From: Boesenbergia rotunda
Taxonomy: Eukaryota; Streptophyta; Magnoliopsida; Zingiberales; Zingiberaceae
NCBI GenBank assembly: GCA_024364735.1
Contig: JAGFNQ010007699.1
Location: forward strand, 44,368-108,367
Direction of reading: 5' to 3'
DNA: 64,000 nucleotides
Shown: positions 32,719 through 42,806 of the stretch, piece after piece
Layout: each line of letters starts with the position of its first letter
Numbering within the stretch: position 1 is the stretch's first letter
The notes under the pieces: generated by a model
What the model saw: the letters and a program-made list of their open reading frames with translations, nothing else
The model's database searches: none
Told to the model about the DNA's origin: nothing
Program-made: the position numbers and the translations under genes

Positions 32719-34887
32719 ATGTCTTCTCTGAATTTGCGTTCCATTTTGGACGCCAATAATTTAACTAAGGCCAAAAAGATTGAAAAGGCACCAAAAGGCA
32801 CTTGCCATCACTGCGGCAAGGAGGGCCACTAGCGAAGAAACTGCAAGGTTTATCTTGAGTCCTTGAAGAAGAAGGCATCCGATGCCCCATCCTCTTCAGG
32901 TATCTTCGTTATTGAATGCCACTCTATTTCCTCGTACACCTGGGTACTTGATACTGGGTGTAGCTCACATATATGTAATGACATACATGGGCTAAGGAAT
33001 AGAAGAAGACTCGTCAAGGGAGAAGCGAATTTGCGAGTTGGAAATAGAGCAAAGATTGCTGCTGTTGCCATCGGAACATATTTGCTAAAGCTCCCTACTG
33101 GACTTGTCTTAGAATTGGATAATTGTTATTTTGCTCCTTCGTTAATAAAGAACATTGTATCTATTTCATGCTTGAATGAAAAGGGTTATCATTTAACTTT
33201 TAGTAACAATTGCTGTTACATAACTTTAAATGGTGTTCTTTATGGGACTGGAACTTTATACAATAGTATCTACACGTTAGATTTATCCGGTGACGTTTTC
33301 AATATCGAAGTTAGCAACAAACATACTCGAATAGATAATCAAATAGACTCCTATACGTGACATTGTCGTCTTGGCCATGTAAGAAACGCATGACCAAATT
33401 ACACCGATGTGGAATTCTGGAATCATTTGAACCCGGTTCATTTGATACATGTGAATCATGCTTAAAAGGCAAGATGACTAAATTACCCTTTTCTGGAAAA
33501 GGTAAACCAGTGGGAGAATTGCTTGGTCTAATACATACTGATGTATGTGGACCAATGTCAACTCTTGCACAAGGAGGTTATAGCTACTTCATTACCTTTA
33601 TCGATAATCACTCACGATTCGGATATGTGTTCTTAATGAAACACAAATCTGAAGCTTTTGAGAAATTCAAAGAGTTCAGAAGTGAAGTAGAGAAATAGCT
33701 TGGCAAAAGTATTAAGATACTTCGATCCGATCGGGGTGGTGAGTACTTGAGTCAAGAGTTTCAAGATTATCTTAGGGACAATGGGATATTGTCTCAATGA
33801 ACTCCGCCATATACACCACAGCATAATGGTGTATCTGAGAGGCATAACCGAACCTTGATGGACATGGTTAGATCTATGATGAATCATGCAACTCTTCCAA
33901 AATCCTTTTGGGGCTATGCGCTTAAGACAGCTGTTTACTTACTAAACAGAGTCCCGACCAAGATAGTCTCTACTACTCCATATGAGACGTGGAATAGTAA
34001 GAAACCTCATTTAACTCACCTTAAGATATGGGGTTGTCCTGCTTATGTAAAGCGGACTATATCAGACAAATTGGATGCTAAGTCTGATAAATATCTATTT
34101 ATTGGATACCCTAAGGAAACGAAGGGTTACCAATTCTATCATCCCTTGGAACAAAAGGTGTTTATTTGCTGTGTTTCTGGAAAAAGAATTTCTTTTACAA
34201 GAAAACAGTGGGAGTAGCATTGAACTTGAAGAAGTTAAAAAAACTCCAATAGACATTACAGAGACACCTAGTCTAGACCCACAACCAATAACTCATAATG
34301 ATGAGCTATCAGTTGAACCTAAAACAACACCACTTCTTCGTAGCTCTGATAGGACACGGAATATTCCAGAGAGATACGGATTTCTCATAAGTGAATCGAA
34401 CGACGTGTTACTCGTTAACAATGACAAACCTATCAGTTATGAAGATGTTCTGATAAATTCAGAAAGGGATAAATGGCTTGAAGCCATGAAGTCGGAAATG
34501 GATTCCATGTACGAAAATCAAGTATGGGACTTGGTTAACCCGCCTGAAGGGATTAAACCCATAGGGTGCAAGTGGGTTTTCAAGAAGAAAACCGACATGG
34601 AAGGTAATGTTGTTACCTTTAAGGCTAGATTAGTGGCAAAAGGATATCGTCAGAAACAAGGAATTGATTATGACGAAACCTATTCGCTAGTAGCTATGCT
34701 CAAATCCATTCGGATGCTCCTGGCCATAGCAGCTCATTATGATTATGAGATATGGCAAATGGATGTGAAAACAGCTTTCCTTAATGGAAACCTGCTTGAG
34801 GATGTATACATGACACAACCTGAAGGTTTCACATCGATTAATAAAACCAAAGTATGCAAGCTTCGACGATCCATATATGGACTAAAG
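32719..34887 (+). pseudogene. pol: gag remnant and pol (protease, integrase, RT start) of inner copia
   Basis: Begins with a gag start (MSSLNLRSILDANNLT) joined directly to the gag end, so the gag core is deleted. The knuckle CHHCGKEGHxxRNC has a stop at the position after His. Protease active site DTGCSSHIC is intact. The integrase shows the HCRLGHV and CESCLKGK zinc ligands, the core Asp in IHTDVCGPM, the second in RSDRGGEYL and Glu in NGVSERHNRT. There are stops near 33698 and 33800 and a frameshift near 34190. Reverse transcriptase starts around 34480 (WLEAMKSEMDSM, VWDLVNPP, QMDVKTAFLNG) and reaches YGLK, where the gag-only element is inserted. Confidence 0.88.
34883..34887. repeat. Target site duplication TAAAG (left)
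   Basis: Repeated at 41675-41679. The RT reading continues from YGLK to QASRSW across the insertion. Confidence 0.93.
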
Positions 34888-36197
34888 TGTTGGTGTAAAA
34901 AATAGTTTAAGACTTTCGTAAAACTGGACTCAGAATATTAGTAGCGCAGCGGAAAACATAAAAATAAATAAAAAAAAAGCAATACACAGTGGACACAGCA
35001 GGTTTATTTACTTGGTTCCCAACCCCCCAGGGTCAGTACGTCCAAGGCCTATGTACTCGGCGTTGAGTCCACTAATAGTCTCCTTTCCGGAATTTCCGCA
35101 GGCGGAGAAACCCGACTTACAGTGCAATATTACAAGCAATAATATGAAAAAATAAATACTGTAATTAATTGCAAACCAAACACAAAGTGTGAAGTTCGGC
35201 CGATCTGGACCTCCGAAGTGCCGCGCACTTCCTCCTGGAGCCTCCCGGTCGTAGAGCCTCGTCTTTAGCGCGTTGTCGTCAGTCGGAATGAACAAATTCG
35301 AAGTTGGAAAGTGTGTTGGAAGAAGAGGGGTCGAGGGCCCTTTATATAGGGCTAGGGGGCGCCCGGGACGTCGAGGGTGCCCCCCTACGTGGCAGCCGAT
35401 CCGTTTCGATCTCGGTCAGCGTCTGATCCCCTTATCTTCGAGATCAGTTTTGACCGGGGCGCCCGCAGCGCTCGGGGCGCCCGCATTGACCGGGTCAAAG
35501 ATTATCTGCCTGGCTTCGAGGGATTCTTGGTTCGAGGTATGCGCCAGGGGGCGCCCGCAGCGCAGGGGGCGCCCGGGAGCACGGGGGCGCCCGACCCAGT
35601 GTGTATCCGAACCAGTCTTCTTGTTACTCGTTTTGTATGGCCCTTGGGGGCGCCCGGGATGCTCCGGGCGCCCTACTCAGCAACTGCCTCTCTCCTCTGA
35701 GGCTTTCTGAGCTGCAGACACACGTTCCTTCGGTCCTGCATCCAGGGTTAGTCCAAAACAAGATAACATAAAAATTAATTAGATTTATACAGCCTTAGCT
35801 GTCTTGGTTCTGACTTTGGTCTCCAAAATGGAGCCCTAGGTCGAACCGACGCCTAATGTTCCCTCAAGGGGAACGCGTCCTCACCTACTCCTCTCGGGAG
35901 AATTTACTTGGTGCCAACCGACTCCTCCAGTTGGACTTTTGCCCGGCAGCCCTTCGCCAGGTCTTGAGTACCAAGCAGCCCTTCGCTTGGTGCCTAGCAG
36001 CCCTGCGCTAGGTCTTGAGTACCAAGCAGCCCTTCGCTTGGTGCCTAGCAGCCCTTCGCTAGGTCTTTTCTTCTGGCAGCCCTTTGCCAGGGCCTAGCAT
36101 GCCTTCGCTAGGGTTTGTCCAACATATTACTGACTTAAGTACATTGTCAAACATTAAAACACATAAAGGAGAACATCATTGATGCAACTTGCACCAA
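34888..36197 (-). mobile_element. Left LTR of gag-only element (inverted)
   Basis: Read on the minus strand from 36197 (TGTTGGTGCAAG) it matches 40201-41674 through the tandem repeats, the GGGCGCCC cluster (35340-35680), the TATA region (about 35340) and the GTTTCTCCGCC block (about 35100). The last about 25 bp differ from the right LTR: the C-run and TCCTACA end are replaced by sequence resembling 37178-37197. Confidence 0.8.
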
Positions 36198-37730
36198 CAA
36201 TCTCCCCCTTTTTGATGTTTGACAATAACTTAAGTTAGATTGGTTTAAGGGGCTAAATTACTATCCTTGGGATAGAAAAACTAAAAGGTATAGGTTTTGG
36301 GAGAGTAAAAAATTTTCTAACTGAAAAAAAAATTCTAACTTAAGCACTCTCTCCCCCTTTGTCATGCATCAAAAAAACATGCATCAATAATAAAAAACTT
36401 TGAATTTTTGTTTTGAAAATACTTAGTGCAATTTTGTTTTTAAAAAAATTGCATAAATTTGAAAAATGCTCTAGGTTTAAAATATAAGTACTTTGAAAAG
36501 ATGATTTGTAAGGAGTGCAAGTACTTTTAAAAGATTATTTAAATCCCTTTTTGAAAAAATATAAGTATATTTTTTGAGAAATTAAGTACTTAACAATACA
36601 TTTGAAAATATTTTTTTTTCAAAATTAAGAATATTGGTTTTGAAAGACATAAGTACTTTTTTTTGAAAATATTTTACTTGATTGAGTTTCTTTTCCAGTC
36701 TGACACCATCCTAGGAAACCTTGTTGACCACAAGGGTATTTCCTAAGTGTCCTGGAAAGTTTTCAAACAAGTAAATATTATTATAAATTTTTAAGAAAAA
36801 ATGATAATATTTCACAAAGTATGTGCTGAAAAACTGTGTGAATTTTGAAGATCTAATATTTTACTTAACTTGGTCTATTTTCCAGTCTGACACTATCCTA
36901 GGAAACCTTGTTGACCACAAGGACATTTCCTAAGTGTCCTGGGAATTTTCTAACCTAAGTAATTATTATTTCAAAATCATTTCATAAGTCACATAAATTT
37001 TAACAAGTGGTATTTTGAAAAACATAGATTTTTAGTATTTTAAAAGCATGTAATTGAATAATTCTTTTAATTTGACCTCCCCCTAAACTTGACTCAGTCC
37101 TGGGAAGCTTGTTGACCACAAGTACTCTTCCTTTGAGTCTTAAGGTTTGATTCAAATCAAAGGAATTTTCTAATAATAAAAAATAGTTTAAGACTTGAAA
37201 AAATTTGACTCAGACTCCCCCTAAATCTGACACATCCTAGGAGTCCTTTTTAGATTATGAAGTGGACCTTCCTCTGTGTCTTTTGGGTTTATCAGAATCA
37301 AAAGAACAGGTAAACATTTGATTTTTGCAATAGGTAAAATCTTTTTCGAAAAGCCACAAGTGATAACGATTAAAGCATGATTTTCGAAAAGATATTTTCA
37401 AATAATAGTAATGTTTTTAAAGTGCAGTTTGAAAAATATGAAAAGCACTCCCCCTGCATCAATGTCGTTTGACTCTATCTAAGTGCCCTAAGGAACTTTA
37501 GTGCTGTCCTAAGATGCTTGTGTCTAATTGCGTGAGTCAATCAATTTTTGAAAACAATATACCTTTTTGAAAAATGTGTAATATATATAATCAATCAGAC
37601 AAGCATGAATTCCATAAAAACATTATTATGTTAAAGCTCTATTTTGAAAAATATATTTTTAGGAAAATATTCTAACAATTTTGAAAAACAATTTTGAAAA
37701 ATATTTTTCAATTCATTAGTTCTTAACATC
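36198..37730 (-). other. Untranslated region, left arm and beyond
   Basis: AT-rich and non-coding. 36198-37013 is inverted relative to 39388-40200 and includes the polypurine tract (minus strand) at 36198-36213. Imperfect repeats contain ttgttgaccacaag and cctaggaaacc or variants (36710, 36895, 37110). 37014-37730 has no inverted partner. Confidence 0.65.
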
Positions 37731-38175
37731 GATTCTATTCATTCCGACCGACGACAACGCGCTAAAGACGAGGCTCTGCGACCGGGAGGCTCCAGGAGGA
37801 AGTGCGCGGCACTTCGGAGGTCCAGATCGGCCGAGCTTCACATTTTTGCTTGGTTTGCAATTAATTACAGTATTTATTTTTCTTTATTATTGCTTGTAAT
37901 ATTGCACTGTAAGTCGGGTTTCTCCGCCTCCGGAAATTTCGGAAAGGAGACTATTAGTGGACTCAACGCCGAGTACATAGGCCTTGGACGTACTGACCCT
38001 GGGGGGTTGGGAACCAAGTAAATAAACCTGTCGTGTCCCCTGTTTTGCTTTCTTTTATTTTATTTTTATGTTTCTGCTGCACTAACGCTCTGAGTCCAGA
38101 AGTCTTACGAAATATTTACGAAAGTTTTCACGATCGATATTCACCCCCCCCCCTCTATCGACGGCACCGGTCCTA
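37731..38175 (-). mobile_element. Internal LTR fragment, 445 bp
   Basis: Matches 41230-41673 in the same orientation, that is, the last third of the right LTR including the C-run, ending TCCTA. It abuts the AT-rich tandem repeat. Confidence 0.85.
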
Positions 38176-38424
38176 AATTGATTTAATTGAATTAAATTGA
38201 TTTAATTGAAGTTTAATTGAATTAAATTGATTTAATTAAGATTTAATTGAATTAAATTGATTAATTAAGATTTAATTGAATTAACTTGATTAATTAAGAT
38301 TTAATTGAATTAATTTGATTAATTAAGTTTAATTGAATTAAATTGATTTAATTGAGATTTAATTGAATTAAATTGATTAATTAAGATTTAATTGAATTAA
38401 ATTGATTAATTAAGATTTAATTAA
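38176..38424. repeat. AT-rich tandem repeat, about 30-bp unit
   Basis: Repeats of attgaattaaattgattaat with short spacers, about eight copies. It ends at the last codons of the gag frame. Confidence 0.85.
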
Positions 38425-39351
38425 CAGTTGTGGGTTTAAATTCATCATTTTCATTATTTCAAAGATTTCTTCTTCATTTTTATCTTTCTTTCCGAATTTT
38501 TCTATTAATTTTAATTTATTTGAACCTTTGTAATTTTCATTAATTATGGTCCTAATCTTAGAAAATTCTATTTCCTCCTCAAAATTAGATTCATCAACAT
38601 CTTCAAAGTACGTGGAGTATAATGGGCCACTAGTTAAGGTTTTATAGTAGTCTTCAGGATTATCTATAATTAAATTATTATCAAGAATGAAATCATTTTT
38701 ATCCTCAGAATAATTTTCAATTAAATCATGTTTATCCTCAGAATAATTTTCAATAAAATCATGTTTATCCTCAGAATTATCCTTAAGGTTTTCAAATTCA
38801 AATTCGGAGTTATCCTTAGGATTAACTTTTTCTGAATTAAAATTGTCAGTAATATTATCAGAATTGATTTTATCAGAATTATTATCAGAATTAATTTTAT
38901 TAATTTCTGAATTTATATTTTGAATTAAACAATTAATTTTTGATATTTTAGTCATATCTTTATTTTCTAACTTATCATGCAAGAGGCTAATTTTATTATG
39001 CAGTAATTCTAATTTATCAGAGAAATTAACTAACTTATCACAAAATATTGCAGGAAAAAATTTCGGAACATAAATTTTCCGTACCTTCGCCGGACACTTG
39101 TTTTTGTAGTGTCCGTACTTCTCGCATTTGAAGCATTGTACATGTTCCTTGTTCTTCCGGACTCCTGGCGCTGGTACCTCCTTCGCCGCCGGTGGTGTAG
39201 ACCGAGTCTTACGAGTAGGGCACTGATTTTTATAGTGCCCTCTCTCCCTGCACGTGAAACAAATAATATGCAATTTAAAATTAGACATTAAAAAAAATTG
39301 TACCTGATTCACCCCTGGGCTCCCCCTCAACTCCTGGCGTCTTTGCTCCAT
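38410..39351 (-). CDS. gag: gag-like protein with two zinc knuckles (gag-only element)
   Basis: A 313-codon open frame on the minus strand. Two CCHC knuckles near the start, CFTCRERGHYKNQC and CFKCEKYGHYKNKC (both CX2CX4HX4C), point to nucleic-acid binding as in nucleocapsid. The N-terminal capsid-like domain is absent. The rest is low-complexity: coiled-coil-like KLELLHNKISLLHDKLENK, an Asn/Asp/Ser-rich stretch with KINSDN repeats, and NYSEDKHD repeats. The ATG at 39351 lies about 30 bp after the primer site. It is the only open frame of size in the element; whether it is expressed is unknown. It corresponds to the 2039-3655 gag in arrangement. Confidence 0.65.
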   Translation of the reverse strand: MEQRRQELRGSPGVNQVQFFLMSNFKLHIICFTCRERGHYKNQCPTRKTRSTPPAAKEVPAPGVRKNKEHVQCFKCEKYGHYKNKCPAKVRKIYVPKFFPAIFCDKLVNFSDKLELLHNKISLLHDKLENKDMTKISKINCLIQNINSEINKINSDNNSDKINSDNITDNFNSEKVNPKDNSEFEFENLKDNSEDKHDFIENYSEDKHDLIENYSEDKNDFILDNNLIIDNPEDYYKTLTSGPLYSTYFEDVDESNFEEEIEFSKIRTIINENYKGSNKLKLIEKFGKKDKNEEEIFEIMKMMNLNPQLLIKS

Positions 39352-39380
39352 CGGCGGTTAGTCCGGTGAAGAGCAACTTG

Positions 39381-39392
39381 GCTCTGATACCA
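39381..39392 (-). other. Primer binding site TGGTATCAGAGC (minus strand)
   Basis: Exact primer site two bases from the right-arm junction (39395). The left arm carries only its first seven bases (GTGGTAT, about 37007-37013), so both arms break at the primer site. Confidence 0.85.
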
Positions 39393-39394
39393 CT

Positions 39395-40200
39395 TGTTAA
39401 AATTTGTGTGACTTATGAAATGATTTTGAAATAATAATTACTTAGGTTGGAAAATTCCCAGGACACTTAGGAAATGTCCTTGTGGTCAACAAGGTTTCCT
39501 AGGATAGTGTTAGACTGGAAAATAGACCAAGTTAAGTAAAATATTAGATCTTCAAAATTCACACAGTTTTTCAGCACATACTTTGTGAAATATTATCATT
39601 TTTTCTTAAAAATTTATAATAATATTTACTTGTTTGAAAACTTTCCAGGACACTTAGGAAATGCCCTTGTGGTCAACAAGGTTTCCTAGGATGGTGTCAG
39701 ACTGGAAAAGAAACTCAATCAAGTAAAATATTTTCAAAAAAAAGTACTTATGTCTTTCAAAACCAATATTCTTAATTTTGAAAAAAAATATTTTCAAATG
39801 TATTGTTAAGTACTTAATTTCTCAAAAATTATACTTATATTTTTTCAAAAAGGGATTTAAATAATCTTTTAAAAGTACTTGCACTCCTTACAAATCATCT
39901 TTTCAAAGTACTTATATTTTAAACCTAGAGCATTTTTCAAATTTATGTAATTTTTTTAAAAACAAAATTGCACTAAGTATTTTCAAAACAAAAATTCAAA
40001 GTTTTTTATTATTGATGCATGTTTTTTTGATGCATGACAAAGGGGGAGAGAGTGCTTAAGTTAGAATTTTTTTTTCAGTTAGAAAATTTTTTACTCTCCC
40101 AAAACCTATACCTTTTAGTTTTTCTATCCCAAGGATAGTAATTTAGCCCCTTAAACCAATCTAACTTAAGTTATTGTCAAACATCAAAAAGGGGGAGATT
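39395..40200 (+). other. Untranslated region and polypurine tract, right arm
   Basis: Reverse complement of 36198-37005. Ends in AAAAAGGGGGAGATTG directly before the LTR start at 40201. Confidence 0.75.
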
Positions 40201-40339
40201 GTTGGTGCAAGTTGCATCAATGATGTTCTCCTTTATGTGTTTTAATGTTTGACAATGTACTTAAGTCAGTAATATGTTGAACAGACAAAGGGGAGCGAAG
40301 GAGAAGTAACCTAAGCCTGAGAAAAGTCCTAGTTAAGCT

Positions 40340-40690
40340 AGGCATGGAAACCCTAAGACCTAGCGAAGGGCTGCTAGGCTCTGGCGAAGGGCTGCCAGAA
40401 CGAAAAAGACCTAGCGAAGGGCTGCTAGGCTCTGGCGAAGGGTTGCCAGAAAGAAAAGACCTAGCGAAGGGCTGCTAGGCACCTGACGAAGGGCTGTCAG
40501 GAAAATAAGTCCTAGCGAAGGGCTGCTAGGCACCTGACGAAGGGTTGTCAGGGGAACAAGTCCTAGCGAAGGGCTGCTGGGTACCTGACGAAGGGCTGTC
40601 AAGGAAACAAGACCTAGCGAAGGGCTGCTAGGCACCAAGCGAAGGGATGCTTGGTATCCAAGACCTAGAGAAGGGCGGCTAGGCAAAAGT
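40340..40690 (+). repeat. LTR tandem repeats based on CTAGCGAAGGGCTGCTAGG
   Basis: Seven or so copies alternating with a related unit (gacgaagggctgtcagg), spacing about 50-60 bp. Each unit is a short imperfect inverted repeat. The inverted counterpart is 35945-36115. Confidence 0.85.
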
Positions 40691-40904
40691 CCACCCGAAG
40701 GACCGGGCGGCAACCATCTCCTGAAAGGAGTAGGTGAAAGGCGCTTTCTCGAGGGTAAGAGTTTGCGTCGGTTCGACCTAGGATTGCGTGCAAATCCGAA
40801 GTCCGAACCAAGTCCTTAAGCTTAATATTATATGCATGTATGCTTTGTGTTTTTGTATCTTGCAGGTAACAAGAACCGGAGACAAAGCGCAGGGTGCTGC
40901 CCCA

Positions 40905-41175
40905 GTGTTGGGGGCGCCCCCAGCAAGGGGGGCGCCCCCAGGAAGTACTAAACAGGCATGTACGGTGATGCAGTCAAGACAGGTGTCAACCGGGGCGCCC
41001 TGATTAGTAGCTGTTTTGCTGTTTCGAAGCCAGAACACAGGATAAGACTCCACGGGGGCACCCGGAGAATCCAGGGCGCCCTGGTCAACCATCTTATCAC
41101 CAGCGACGAGGTAGGCGCAAGGATAAGAGTTGACCGAGTCTTCCGGGGCGCCCCCAGCGACCGGGGTGCCCCCAG
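40905..41175. repeat. GGGCGCCC palindrome cluster upstream of the LTR TATA box
   Basis: The 8-bp palindrome GGGCGCCC or one-base variants occur about seven times, the last directly before the TATA box. The inverted counterpart lies at 35340-35680. Confidence 0.8.
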
Positions 41176-41674
41176 GAGGCCTATATAAGGGGCCTCGACC
41201 CCTCTTCTTCCAACAGACTTCCTAACTGCGATTCTATTCATTCCGATCGATGACAACGCGCTAAAGACGAGGCTCTGCGACCGGGAGGCTCCAGGAGGAA
41301 GTGCGCGGCACTTCGGAGGTCCAGATCGGCCGAGCTTCACATTTTTGCTTGGTTTGCAATTAATTACAGTATTTATTTTTCTTTATTATTGCTTGTAATA
41401 TTGCACTGTAAGTCGGGTTTCTCCGCCTCCAGAAATTCCGGAAAGGAGACTATTAGTGGACTCAACGCCGAGTACATAGGCCTTGGACGTACTGACCCTG
41501 GGGGGTTGGGAACCAAGTAAATAAACCTGCCGTGTCTCCTGTTTTGCTTTCTTTTATTTTATTTTTATGTTTCCGCTGCACTAACGCTCTGAGTCCAGAA
41601 GTCTTACGAAATATTTACGAAAGTTTTCACGATCGATATTCACCCCCCCCTCTATCGACGGCACCGGTCCTACA

Positions 41675-41679
41675 TAAAG
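41675..41679. repeat. Target site duplication TAAAG (right)
   Basis: Exact match to 34883-34887. Confidence 0.93.
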
Positions 41680-42792
41680 CAAGCATCCAGGAGCTGGAAC
41701 ATCCGTTTTGATGAGACAATCAAAGAGTTTGATTTCTCACAAAATCCTGACGAACCTTGTGTATACAAGATGGTTAGTGGGAGTGCAGTCGTATTCCTAG
41801 TGTTATATATCGATGACATTTTACTTATAGGAAACGATATATCAGTCTTACAGTCAGTTAAAACTTGGTTGTCTAAAACTTTCTCCATGAAAGACCTGGG
41901 AGAAGCAACCTATATCCTTGGGATTAGAATCTATAGAGATAGATCAAAACGGTTGCTTGGTCTTTCGCAGTCTACATATATAGATCGAGTGCTAGAAAGG
42001 TTTAGCATGTCGGAATCCAAGAAAGGTTACCTTCCCATCAGGCATGGGATCAACCTTTCAAAGTCTATGTGTCTGCGCATAGAAGACGAGAGAATTTGCA
42101 TGAATAAGATTCCTTATGCATCCGCTATAGGATCTATCATGTATGCTATGTTATGTACTAGGCCCGATGTATCATATGCTCTGAGCATCACAAGCAGATA
42201 CCAGTCTGATCCAGGAATGGATCATTGGGCGGCTGTCAAGACAATCCTCAAGTACTTAAGAAGAACTAAGGATGTGTTCCTAATATATGGAGAAGGTGAT
42301 ATGATAATACGTGGATATATAGATGCCAGTTTCCAGACAGATAAGGATGACTCCAAATCTCAGTCCAGATACGTATTTATTTTGAATGGAGGCGCAGTAA
42401 GCTTGAAAAGTTCCAAGCAAGACACCGTAGCGGATTCTACCACGGAAGCGGAATATATTGCAGCTTCGGAAGCAGCAAAGGAAGCAGTCTGGATCAAGAA
42501 GTTTTTCTCAGAACTTGGTGTGGTTCCAACCATTGATGAAGCAATACCGGTTTACTGCGACAACAATGGAGCTATTGCATAAGCAAAGGAACCAAGGTCT
42601 CATCAGCGATCCAAACTTGTGCTTCGCCGCTATCATCTGATCAGAGAGATTATAAGTAGGAATGATATACAAATTGAGAAAATTCCCACTGAAAGGAATT
42701 TAGCGGATCCTTTAACTAAGGCCTTGCCTCAAAGTAAGTTTGAGGGTCATGTTAGAGCCTGTGGTATTGGGTATCGTAGTGATTGGCATTAG
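41675..42792 (+). pseudogene. pol: Inner copia pol, part 2: reverse transcriptase and RNase H
   Basis: Continues the RT frame with QASRSWNIRFDE, then the catalytic box YIDD (about 41806), MKDLGEATYILGI and the connection region with CTRPDVSYAL. The RNase H domain follows with the first Asp in GYIDASFQ, then STTEAEYIAASEAAKEAVW and YCDNNGA. A stop at about 42580 replaces a Gln-like codon; the frame then continues through LADPLTKALP to a natural TAG at 42790-42792. Confidence 0.9.
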
Positions 42793-42806
42793 GCCAAGTG
42801 GGAGTT

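Larger units (their letters stand above)
34888..41674. mobile_element. Gag-only LTR element with inverted terminal LTRs
   Basis: A 6787-bp insertion with perfect TSD TAAAG and TG/CA ends. The left arm (about 34908-37013) is the reverse complement of the right arm (about 39388-41600). Each arm comprises LTR, polypurine tract, untranslated region and part of a primer site. Between them lie a 445-bp LTR fragment (37731-38175), an AT-rich tandem repeat and a minus-strand gag. Normal LTR elements have direct LTRs; here they are inverted. The right LTR, 40201-41674, ends TCCTACA as expected. The left end starts TGTTGGTG then differs from both LTR ends. No pol is present. Confidence 0.85.
40201..41674 (+). 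mobile_element. Right LTR of gag-only element
   Basis: TGTTGGTGCAAG to TCCTACA, 1474 bp, with the polypurine tract before it. In order: tandem repeats of ctagcgaagggctgctagg (40340-40690), a GGGCGCCC palindrome cluster (40905-41175), TATA box ctatataagg (41181-41190), GGTTTCTCCGCC (about 41416) and a C-run before the end. Confidence 0.88.

Noticed and set aside
35273..35710. ORFs rich in Gly/Arg/Pro over the GGGCGCCC cluster
   Set aside because: Made by the LTR palindrome repeats; inside an LTR and not conserved as a frame.
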